DNA from: Bordetella parapertussis
GTDB taxonomy: Bacteria > Pseudomonadota > Gammaproteobacteria > Burkholderiales > Burkholderiaceae_B
DNA length: 5,694 nt
NCBI GenBank assembly: GCA_945868195.1
Contig: CAMBLP010000140.1
Location: forward strand, 1 to 5,694
Direction of reading: 5' to 3'
Part shown: piece by piece, positions 1 to 4,759 of the stretch
Position numbering within the stretch: position 1 is the stretch's first letter
Layout: each line of letters opens with the position of its first letter
Position numbers and translations under genes: made by a program
The notes under the pieces: generated by a model
What the model was told of the DNA's origin: nothing
Seen by the model: the letters and a program-made list of their open reading frames with translations, nothing else
Databases searched by the model: none

Positions 1-335
1 TTTTCGATACCGGCAAAACCAGCAGCAATCAGACCCTGAGCAATCTCCATATTGGTCACGGAACCAAACAAACGACCATCAACCCCAGCTTTTTGCTTGA
101 TGCTCAAGGAGAAGCTTTCGAGACGCGCGCCTAACGCTTGGCAGGCAGCTAATTTTTCAGCCTGCGCTTTTTCAAGCTCGGCACGGCGTACTTCGAACTC
201 TTTGAGAGCAGCCTCTGTCGCACGACGTGCTTTTTTCTGGGGAATCAGAAAGTTACGGGCAAAGCCATCGCGCACGCGAACAACTTCACCGAGGTTTCCA
301 ACGTTAACGACTTTTTCGAGCAGAATGATTTGCAT
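1..335 (-). CDS. rplI: 50S ribosomal protein L9, partial (C-terminus beyond window edge)
   Basis: Structural protein of the large ribosomal subunit that binds 23S rRNA through its N-terminal domain. Translating the minus strand from ATG at 335 gives [19 protein letters not shown] and onward without a stop to the window edge: 111 whole codons plus two bases, of about 150 in the family. The N-terminal L9 signature is clear ([20 protein letters not shown], about residues 13-32). It is followed by a charged Ala/Glu/Lys-rich stretch (about 40-65) fitting the connecting helix, then the start of the C-terminal domain with the betaproteobacterial wording [18 protein letters not shown] at 345-342, 6 nt upstream, may serve as a weak ribosome binding site. 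It is the last visible gene of the rpsF-priB-rpsR-rplI cluster, 14 nt after rpsR. It is cut only by the window boundary; nothing suggests a real truncation. Confidence 0.97.
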   Translation of the reverse strand, partial: MQIILLEKVVNVGNLGEVVRVRDGFARNFLIPQKKARRATEAALKEFEVRRAELEKAQAEKLAACQALGARLESFSLSIKQKAGVDGRLFGSVTNMEIAQGLIAAGFAGIE

Positions 336-349
336 AGTGTGCCCCGGGA

Positions 350-622
350 TCAGTTGTGGTTATCAGTGAAGGGCAGCAAGGCCAAGAAGCGCGCACGCTT
401 GATCGCTGAGTCGAGCTGTCGCTGATAGATAGCTTTAGTACCAGTCAAACGTGCAGGAATAATCTTGCCGTTTTCTTGGATGAAGTCACGCAGGGTATCG
501 AGATCTTTGTAATCAATTTGATCAACATTCGTCGCGCTAAAGCGGCAGAACTTACGACGCTTGAAAAGCGGGTTCTGTTGCGTGAATTTCTTTTTTTCTT
601 TACGTTTACCGAAGAAAGCCAT
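350..622 (-). CDS. rpsR: 30S ribosomal protein S18
   Basis: Small-subunit ribosomal protein that binds the 16S platform as a heterodimer with S6, encoded two genes upstream. The 90-residue product starts [13 protein letters not shown], a basic N-terminal tail. It then carries the S18 core: [20 protein letters not shown] (about 21-40), [22 protein letters not shown] (about 40-61) and [20 protein letters not shown] near the C-terminus. The length matches betaproteobacterial S18, which is longer than the 75 residues of E. coli. The start is ATG at 622 with AAGG at 632-629, 6 nt upstream. It lies 12 nt after priB and 14 nt before rplI, so co-transcription is very likely. It ends in TGA. Confidence 0.98.
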   Translation of the reverse strand: MAFFGKRKEKKKFTQQNPLFKRRKFCRFSATNVDQIDYKDLDTLRDFIQENGKIIPARLTGTKAIYQRQLDSAIKRARFLALLPFTDNHN

Positions 623-634
623 GATATGCCTTGT

Positions 635-955
635 TCAAATTTGTTGAATATGCTGCGCATGCAGCCGATATTTTTGTGAATCTTTACGAACCGGAGCCAG
701 AAAACCCTGAAGCCGGACCTTGCAACCTAAACTCATCGTGCCAGCCATCTGGGCCAAATCTCCCATCGCAACAACAACCAAACTCAGTGCGATGCGACGT
801 GGTTGACCTGCTTCGGTTACCTCGGATTCATGTGAAAGTAAAAACTCTAAAACTGGCACCCCTGCGGGTGTATATCTCAAAGGAGACAGTTCAGAAATTA
901 AGCCTTGCACTTCGAACCGATTGACTGCTAAACCATTGACCTCTGGCCGATCCAC
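635..955 (-). CDS. priB: Primosomal replication protein PriB (primosomal protein N)
   Basis: Small OB-fold single-stranded DNA-binding protein of the PriA-PriB primosome, which reloads the replicative helicase at stalled forks. The 106-residue product fits an SSB-like OB fold: NRFEVQGLISELSPLRYTPAG (residues about 12-32), then VPVLEFLLSHESE, the strand-rich ALSLVVVAMGDLAQMA and KVRLQGFLAPVRKDSQKYRLHAQHI at the C-terminus. Its place between rpsF and rpsR is the classic proteobacterial position of priB and supports the call. The start is GTG at 955, with GGAG at 964-961 and a 5-nt spacer; this site lies directly after the rpsF stop, so translation is probably coupled. There is no ATG near the N-terminus. 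The priB frame is the same as that of rpsF, with the rpsF TAA and four codons between them. It ends in TGA. Confidence 0.93.
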   Translation of the reverse strand: MDRPEVNGLAVNRFEVQGLISELSPLRYTPAGVPVLEFLLSHESEVTEAGQPRRIALSLVVVAMGDLAQMAGTMSLGCKVRLQGFLAPVRKDSQKYRLHAQHIQQI

Positions 956-967
956 GACAACTCCGAT

Positions 968-1342
968 TTACTCGAGTTCGTCAGGTATTGATTCAGCGGA
1001 TGCTTTGCGGGCCTCTTCGCGCTCGACTTGTTTCATCATGATTGAAGGCTCTGTCTCAGCAGCTTTGGTCTTGATCACAAGATGACGTAGTACGGCGTCG
1101 TTGTAGCGGAAAGAATGCTCAAGCTCATCCAGCGTTGCTTGGCTGCACTCGATGTTGAAGCAAAGGTAGTGTGCTTTGACGAGTTTTTGAATAGGGTATG
1201 CCAGTTGACGACGGCCCCAGTCTTCGGTGCGGTGGACTTTACCACCCTGCGTCGTCACCAGCGCTTGGTAGCGCTCAACCATGGCGGGCACTTGCTCGCT
1301 TTGGTCTGGGTGAACAATAAAAACAACTTCGTAATGGCGCAT
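968..1342 (-). CDS. rpsF: 30S ribosomal protein S6
   Basis: Small-subunit ribosomal protein that pairs with S18 on the 16S platform. The product, 124 residues from ATG at 1342, begins [20 protein letters not shown] and contains [20 protein letters not shown] (about 42-61) and [14 protein letters not shown] (about 80-93), all S6 landmarks. An acidic tail ends in DELE. The frame could start three codons earlier at GTG 1351, but the AGGAG at 1355-1351 overlaps that GTG, while it sits 8 nt before the ATG at 1342. The family N-terminus MRHYE also favours 1342. It is the first gene of the rpsF-priB-rpsR-rplI cluster, with a 128-bp leader region behind dxs. It ends in TAA at the normal length, which shows that TAA terminates translation in this genome. 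Confidence 0.97.
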   Translation of the reverse strand: MRHYEVVFIVHPDQSEQVPAMVERYQALVTTQGGKVHRTEDWGRRQLAYPIQKLVKAHYLCFNIECSQATLDELEHSFRYNDAVLRHLVIKTKAAETEPSIMMKQVEREEARKASAESIPDELE

Positions 1343-1383
1343 GCAATGCACTCCTGAGGATATCCGGCAAGGAACACAACACT

Positions 1384-1417
1384 CCTACCGGGGGCAGCCC
1401 GCCGTACCTGAAATAGG
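1384..1417 (-). promoter_or_regulatory. GC-rich leader hairpin of rpsF, possible S6:S18 autoregulatory element
   Basis: On the minus strand the rpsF leader can fold into GGG (1400-1398), loop CTG, CCC (1394-1392). A GG/CC extension can form with one bulged C. An outer TAC/GTA pairing (1406-1404 with 1388-1386) and a more distal CCTA/TAGG pairing (1417-1414 with 1387-1384) are alternatives. A CCG (1391-1389) lies on the 3' side between the inner and outer stems. Many bacterial rpsF leaders carry a hairpin with a CCG bulge that imitates the 16S binding site and is bound by the S6:S18 dimer to repress translation. The position, about 40 nt before the start codon, fits. The fold was drawn by hand and competing pairings such as ACCT/AGGT exist, so the identification is inference. 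Confidence 0.35.
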
Positions 1418-1454
1418 TCGGTCGAGCAAGAAAGCCTATTATTTTCGCGTATTT

Positions 1455-1490
1455 AGCGCTTTATAGCAAATCAATTTGAAAAAAAGCGCT
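1455..1490. repeat. 36-bp imperfect inverted repeat across the dxs stop codon
   Basis: AGCGCTTT (1455-1462) and AAAGCGCT (1483-1490) are perfect 8-bp inverted arms. Inside them, after 4-base unpaired segments on each side (ATAG and AAAA), CAAAT (1467-1471) and ATTTG (1474-1478) form a second inverted pair around CA. The dxs stop codon (1473-1471) lies in the centre, and the candidate rpsF -10 lies in the left half. Neither strand has a proper U-tract after the arm, so it is not a typical intrinsic terminator. It could be an operator, a 3'-end stabilising hairpin for the dxs transcript, or chance. Confidence 0.45.
1460..1468 (-). promoter_or_regulatory. Candidate extended -10 promoter for the rpsF operon
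   Basis: The minus strand reads TGC TATAAA (1468-1460), a TGn extended -10 motif with a hexamer matching TATAAT at five of six positions. No good -35 lies 16-18 nt upstream, as is common for extended -10 promoters. Transcription would start near 1453 and give a leader of about 110 nt containing the GC-rich hairpin. An alternative sigma70 pair in the same gap is TTGCTA (1469-1464) and GAAAAT (1446-1441), 17 nt apart and four of six matches each. Read-through from dxs is also possible because no strong terminator lies between. Confidence 0.4.
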
Positions 1491-2457
1491 TGCGAATCGA
1501 ATTTTCTATGCCGCCAGCGTCGAGACCCACACCTGCGAGCAAAGCACCCTGCTCACCATGATCAATAAACCTATCCGGTAATCCTAAATGCAGCAAAGGA
1601 GTCAAGATGGCGTGCGCCGCAAGGGTTTCAGACACAGCCCCACCAGCGCCACCCATCAAAGAGCCCTCTTCTAGCGTGACAAGACCAAGGGGATGCTCGG
1701 CAGCCATGGCAAGCACCAACTCTGTATCAAGTGGCTTAACAAAACGCATGTCGACCACGGTCAGATTCAGGGACTCGGCAGCTTTGAGGGCCGCAGGCAA
1801 CAGCGTTCCAAAGACAAGTACAGCTACGCCAGCGCCTCGTCTGCGGATAATGCCGCGACCAACCGGAACCGTTTCAAGACCGGCCTCGACTGCGACCCCG
1901 GATCCCGAGCCTCTGGGATAGCGTACGGACGCGGGACCTGGATACTGGTAACACGTAGTGAGCAGCAAACGCGTTTCATTTTCATCTGAGGGCGTCGCCA
2001 CTACCATGTTGGGAATACAGCGCAAGTAGGCAATGTCATAGTTGCCCGCATGGGTCGCGCCATCCGCCCCCACCAAACCAGCACGGTCAAGCGCGAAGGT
2101 CACATCCAGATTTTGCAGCGCCACGTCATGGATAAGCTGATCGTAGCCACGCTGGAGAAACGTTGAGTAAATGGCGAGCACCGGCTTTTGACCCTCGCAA
2201 GCAATACCCGCAGCGAACGTCACCGCATGTTGCTCTGCGATCCCCACATCAAAATAGCGTGTGGGAAAACGCCGCTCGAACTCCACCATTCCACTGCCCT
2301 CGCGCATGGCGGGTGTGATGCCATTGAGCCTAGGATCGCTCTGGGCCATGTCACAGAGCCATTGACCGAAGACCTGGGTAAAAGTGACCTTTGGGGGCGT
2401 CGATGCTTTTTGGATACCAACCGCAGGATCGAACTTACCTGGGCCGTGATAAAGCAC
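1471..2457 (-). CDS. dxs: Dxs C-terminal fragment (pyrimidine-binding and C-terminal domains)
   Basis: 328 residues in the same frame as the N-terminal part, readable from GTG at 2457, eight codons after the TAA. It contains [25 protein letters not shown], the catalytic [14 protein letters not shown] (Glu at fragment residue 75), [38 protein letters not shown] (124-141), [15 protein letters not shown] and SVRYPRG. The transketolase-type C-terminal domain follows ([15 protein letters not shown] and [16 protein letters not shown]). No further stop or frameshift occurs in 328 codons. A GAGG at 2469-2466 stands 8 nt before the GTG, which could in principle allow re-initiation, but the bases also simply encode the conserved AEADP. 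Whether this piece is translated is unknown. Confidence 0.75.
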   Translation of the reverse strand: MLYHGPGKFDPAVGIQKASTPPKVTFTQVFGQWLCDMAQSDPRLNGITPAMREGSGMVEFERRFPTRYFDVGIAEQHAVTFAAGIACEGQKPVLAIYSTFLQRGYDQLIHDVALQNLDVTFALDRAGLVGADGATHAGNYDIAYLRCIPNMVVATPSDENETRLLLTTCYQYPGPASVRYPRGSGSGVAVEAGLETVPVGRGIIRRRGAGVAVLVFGTLLPAALKAAESLNLTVVDMRFVKPLDTELVLAMAAEHPLGLVTLEEGSLMGGAGGAVSETLAAHAILTPLLHLGLPDRFIDHGEQGALLAGVGLDAGGIENSIRKRFFSN

Positions 2458-2478
2458 GGGATCAGCCTCAGCCAGCTT

Positions 2479-3330
2479 TTAACCCTGCCCTTTTTTCGTA
2501 ACGACATGTAAGAACTGCGGCCCTTTCAAGGCGCGCATATTTTGCAAAGTCGGAATGAGTACATCAAGATCATGGCCATCAATTGGACCAACGTAGTTAA
2601 AGCCCATCTCTTCAAACAACGTCGCGGGCGTGACCATTCCCTTGGCGTGCTCTTCGAGACGTCGAGCAAGCTCGAGTACTGGGGGCACATGTTGTAGAAC
2701 GGCACGACCTACATTTTTAGCGGCGGCATAAAACTGCCCGGACAACAGCCTCGCAAAGTAATGATTTAACGCTCCGACTGGCGGTGAGATCGACATATCG
2801 TTGTCGTTGAGAATCACCAACAAATTGATATCGGGCGTCACGCCAGCATTGTTCATCGCCTCGAAGGCCATGCCCGCCGTCATTGCGCCATCGCCAATGA
2901 CCGCGATGTGCTGACGAGAGATCCCCGCATTGCGCGAGGCGACTGCCATCCCTAGCGCTGCTGAAATAGAGGTCGATGAGTGGGCGGTGCCAAAGGCGTC
3001 GTACTCGGACTCGGACCGCTTTGGGAAACCCGAAATCCCGCCAAAATGGCGTAAGGTACCCATCGCGTCTTTGCGTCCAGTCAAAATCTTGTGCGGATAG
3101 GACTGATGACCAACATCCCAGATGATGCGGTCATGCGGGGTCTCGTAGACGTGATGAAGCGCCACCGTCAGCTCGACCGTACCAAGATTGGAAGATAGAT
3201 GTCCACCCGTGCGCGAGACCGTTTGCAGGACAAAAGAGCGCAGTTCGTCAGCCAGCTTTTTTAGCTCACGGCGATCCAGGGCCTTGAGGTCCGCGGGTCG
3301 TTGAATTTGATCAAGCAAATCTTTAGACAT
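2479..3330 (-). CDS. dxs: Dxs N-terminal fragment (TPP-pyrophosphate domain)
   Basis: 283 residues from ATG 3330 to the premature TAA. It holds almost all of domain [21 protein letters not shown] (39-58) with the conserved His44, [18 protein letters not shown] (71-88), [17 protein letters not shown] (114-130), the Mg/TPP motif running from [18 protein letters not shown] to NDNDMSIS (146-182), and [20 protein letters not shown] (230-249). It ends at [14 protein letters not shown] wording (HVVTKKGQG), near the end of the domain I core. On its own it lacks the catalytic Glu and the pyrimidine-binding domain, so it cannot be a complete synthase. The start has only a weak GAG upstream (3337-3335), just after the ispA stop, so coupled translation with ispA is likely. 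Confidence 0.85.
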   Translation of the reverse strand: MSKDLLDQIQRPADLKALDRRELKKLADELRSFVLQTVSRTGGHLSSNLGTVELTVALHHVYETPHDRIIWDVGHQSYPHKILTGRKDAMGTLRHFGGISGFPKRSESEYDAFGTAHSSTSISAALGMAVASRNAGISRQHIAVIGDGAMTAGMAFEAMNNAGVTPDINLLVILNDNDMSISPPVGALNHYFARLLSGQFYAAAKNVGRAVLQHVPPVLELARRLEEHAKGMVTPATLFEEMGFNYVGPIDGHDLDVLIPTLQNMRALKGPQFLHVVTKKGQG

Positions 3331-3338
3331 TTTTCTCG

Positions 3339-4253
3339 TCAGTGATCACGAAACACAATAAAGTCTGCGAGTCCGATCAAATACTGCCCGGACTCGCCCA
3401 GAGGAGCGATTGCCTCAACCGCCTCCTGATGTAATGTTTTAGCAAAAGTCTGTGCCTGCTCGAGCCCCATCAACGTAACGTATGTGGGCTTGTTCGCTGC
3501 GGCATCCTTGCCGGCTGTTTTACCTAATTTGGATGAATCGGCGGTCACATCCAAGACATCGTCCACAACCTGAAACGCCAAGCCCATGGCGAGACCATAA
3601 TGCTTGAGGGCCTTTTGTTGAACCTCTGAGGCGCTCGCAGCGATGCCGCCAAGCATGACGCTAGCTGACAATAACGCGCCTGTTTTGAGGTGGTGCATGT
3701 GCTGCAAAGCATCCCTTGACAAGCTTTGCCCGACACTTTCCAGATCAATCGCCTGCCCACCCGCCATACCAAGGCTGCCTGAAGCTTGGGCAAGGACTTG
3801 GGTCGCTTTGACCACTTGCTGTGCTTCGGCCGGCATTTGCGTCAAAAAATCAAAGGCCAAAGGCTGTAAGGCGTCTCCGGCCAACAAAGCGGTCGCTTCG
3901 TCGTATTGCACATGCACAGTCGGCTGTCCACGTCGAAGCGTGTCGTCGTCCATACAGGGCAAATCATCATGCACGAGTGAATAGGCGTGCACCAACTCGA
4001 CCGCCGCGGCAGAGCAATCCAGCGCACGCTCCAACGCCGGCTCGACCTGCTGTCCAGCCACACATCCATAACCGGCGGCGTAGACCAAGGCAGCGCGCAC
4101 CCGCTTGCCACCGCCTAGCACTGCGTAACGCATGGCCTCATGCAAGCGCGCAGGCACGGCTGACGCCTGAGGCATCTCCCGATCCAGAACACGCTCGATA
4201 TGGGCTGCGCGTCCACTCAACCAAGAGGAAAATACAGGCAAGACAACACTCAT
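3339..4253 (-). CDS. ispA: Farnesyl diphosphate synthase (polyprenyl synthetase family)
   Basis: Cytosolic trans-prenyltransferase that adds isopentenyl diphosphate to dimethylallyl and geranyl diphosphate to give farnesyl diphosphate, precursor of quinones and undecaprenyl lipid carriers. The 304 residues match the family length of about 300. Visible motifs are GGGKRVRA (47-54; IPP-binding Lys50/Arg51), the first Asp-rich motif DDLPCMDDD (96-104) followed by [12 protein letters not shown] (126-129), GGQAIDLES (165-173), KTGALL (190-195), and the second Asp-rich motif FQVVDDVLD (227-235) with [15 protein letters not shown] (244-258). Four residues between the first and second Asp pairs is the bacterial FPPS (type II) pattern. 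The ATG at 4253 overlaps the xseB stop as ATGA, so translation is coupled, and dxs follows 8 bp later. A geranyl diphosphate synthase role cannot be excluded. Confidence 0.96.
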   Translation of the reverse strand: MSVVLPVFSSWLSGRAAHIERVLDREMPQASAVPARLHEAMRYAVLGGGKRVRAALVYAAGYGCVAGQQVEPALERALDCSAAAVELVHAYSLVHDDLPCMDDDTLRRGQPTVHVQYDEATALLAGDALQPLAFDFLTQMPAEAQQVVKATQVLAQASGSLGMAGGQAIDLESVGQSLSRDALQHMHHLKTGALLSASVMLGGIAASASEVQQKALKHYGLAMGLAFQVVDDVLDVTADSSKLGKTAGKDAAANKPTYVTLMGLEQAQTFAKTLHQEAVEAIAPLGESGQYLIGLADFIVFRDH

Positions 4254-4549
4254 TCTGCTTGACGATCCGCTGCATCGAAAGGACGTAGCAAACCGGCCTC
4301 CAGCACGCTAATTTGTTGCTCAGCCTGGGCCAGCCGCTCTTGACAGATACGCGTCAACGCGACACCACGTCGATAGGCGATCAGAGACTCTTCGAGAGGC
4401 AAGGCGCCTGACTCCATTTTTGTGACAAGCTCCTCAAGCTGCGAGAGAGCCGTTTCAAAATCCTGAGGTAAGTCAGAAGGGGTCGATGCGTCACTTTCCA
4501 GTGATACTGGCAGACTTGTCTGGGTCGTTGATTTGGTGGGCTTACTCAA
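4250..4549 (-). CDS. xseB: Exodeoxyribonuclease VII small subunit
   Basis: Small subunit of exonuclease VII, which degrades single-stranded DNA to oligonucleotides together with XseA (not in this window). The core DFETALSQLEELVTKMESG, followed by LPLEESLIAYRRGVALTRICQ and ERLAQAEQQISVLEAG, is the typical two-helix XseB domain. No ATG precedes this domain. The frame is open to TTG at 4609, but the TTG at 4549 has GGAG (4559-4556) 6 nt upstream and gives MSKPTKSTTQ and 99 residues. The extra codons before it include a Trp/His-rich stretch unlike the family, so I chose 4549. A Ser/Thr-rich N-terminal tail of about 30 residues before the domain is common in betaproteobacteria. It is the first gene of xseB-ispA-dxs, with the ispA ATG overlapping its TGA. 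Confidence 0.9.
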   Translation of the reverse strand: MSKPTKSTTQTSLPVSLESDASTPSDLPQDFETALSQLEELVTKMESGALPLEESLIAYRRGVALTRICQERLAQAEQQISVLEAGLLRPFDAADRQAE

Positions 4550-4572
4550 ACGAAACTCCAATGGAGACTGCC

Positions 4573-4582
4573 TGGCATGCCA
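4573..4582. repeat. 10-bp perfect palindrome TGGCATGCCA in the xseB leader
   Basis: TGGCATGCCA is a perfect palindrome 24 bp upstream of the xseB start. The overlapping 9-mer CTGGCATGC (4572-4580) recurs in direct orientation at 4733-4741, just before the oxygenase ribosome binding site, so one copy lies near each divergent start. It could be a protein-binding site shared by both transcripts, but ten bases of palindrome are weak evidence. Confidence 0.3.
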
Positions 4583-4686
4583 CAAGACCCAGTGCAAGTC
4601 TAAACACAAATAATTAGCAATTGTACGAGATTGGCGCGCACTCGGTGCCTTATAGCTTGGGTTACAATCAGGTCTTTATTATGGTG

Positions 4687-4701
4687 ATCGGCCAAACCGA
4701 T
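4687..4701. promoter_or_regulatory. Dyad ATCGG-N5-CCGAT, candidate operator or weak terminator/attenuator
   Basis: ATCGG (4687-4691) and CCGAT (4697-4701) form a perfect 5-bp inverted repeat around CCAAA. It fits the T-N11-A pattern of LysR-type operators (T4688 and A4700). On the plus strand the dyad runs into TTTTT (4701-4705), so as RNA it would be a short hairpin with a U-run in the leader of the oxygenase gene, ending about 55 nt before its ATG. Five pairs is weak for a terminator. Its location just downstream of the candidate -10 would suit a repressor site. Confidence 0.35.
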
Positions 4702-4735
4702 TTTTCTTCGCGCCAGAGCGATCTCAAAAGCACTG

Positions 4736-4754
4736 GCATGCTTCCATGCGGAGG
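4736..4754 (+). promoter_or_regulatory. Ribosome binding site of the Rieske gene with an abutting hairpin
   Basis: GGAGG (4750-4754) stands 5 nt before the ATG at 4760, a strong Shine-Dalgarno that fixes the start. Directly upstream, GCATG (4736-4740), loop CTTC, CATGC (4745-4749) form a 5-bp hairpin whose 3' arm ends at the base before GGAGG. It does not mask the site. Confidence 0.6.
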
Positions 4755-4759
4755 GAATC

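Larger units (their letters stand above)
1471..3330 (-). pseudogene. dxs: 1-deoxy-D-xylulose-5-phosphate synthase gene interrupted by an in-frame TAA
   Basis: Dxs is the TPP-dependent cytosolic enzyme that condenses pyruvate with glyceraldehyde 3-phosphate to DXP, the first step of the MEP isoprenoid pathway, and also supplies thiamin and pyridoxal synthesis. From ATG 3330 to TGA 1471 the frame has 619 codons, against 620 residues in E. coli. Only codon 284 (TAA at 2481-2479) breaks it. The context is [17 protein letters not shown], where E. coli Dxs, as recalled, has KKGRGYEPAEKDPI, so one substitution from a Tyr codon explains it. The TPP and catalytic motifs are all present: His44, GDG 146-148, NDN 175-177, Glu366 (E. 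coli Glu370), DRAG 415-418 and His427. The gene sits 8 bp after ispA. The label pseudogene is conditional: a base-call error, suppression or a functional split remain open, and loss of a lone dxs would normally be lethal. Confidence 0.85.
4550..4759. promoter_or_regulatory. Divergent intergenic region between xseB and the Rieske oxygenase gene
   Basis: About 210 bp that must hold the promoters of both divergent transcripts. On the plus strand TACAAT (4663-4668) matches the -10 consensus at five of six positions, and TATTAT (4677-4682) likewise, but neither has a convincing -35 at 16-18 nt. On the minus strand I found no clear sigma70 pair, although the AT-rich stretch around 4605-4625 is the likely place. 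The region also contains a 15-bp dyad (4687-4701), a 10-bp palindrome (4573-4582) and a short hairpin next to the oxygenase ribosome binding site. I see no additional gene here. Confidence 0.5.

Noticed and set aside
52..369. Plus-strand open frame of 105 codons opposite rplI
   Set aside because: It is antisense to clearly coding L9 sequence, with low-complexity Arg/Ser composition typical of a shadow frame.
2479..2481. TAA reassigned as a sense codon in this organism
   Set aside because: rpsF ends in TAA at the normal S6 length, directly ahead of the priB ribosome binding site, so TAA acts as a stop in the same window.
2491..2505. A6G3 run in dxs just before the TAA as a programmed frameshift site
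   Set aside because: In the reading frame the codons are ACG AAA AAA GGG, which does not fit the X XXY YYZ slippery phase. The downstream half of Dxs is in the same frame, so a shift would lose the protein rather than restore it.
2220..2511. Alternative-frame open frames of 95 and 107 codons over the dxs break (minus 2507-2220, plus 2188-2511)
   Set aside because: They have no recognisable family wording, no ribosome binding site noted, and overlap dxs codons that are clearly conserved in the dxs frame.
3643..4288. Long plus-strand frames (113 and 155 codons) opposite ispA
   Set aside because: They are antisense shadows of ispA, rich in Arg/Pro/Ala, with no domain wording; ispA motifs are complete on the other strand.
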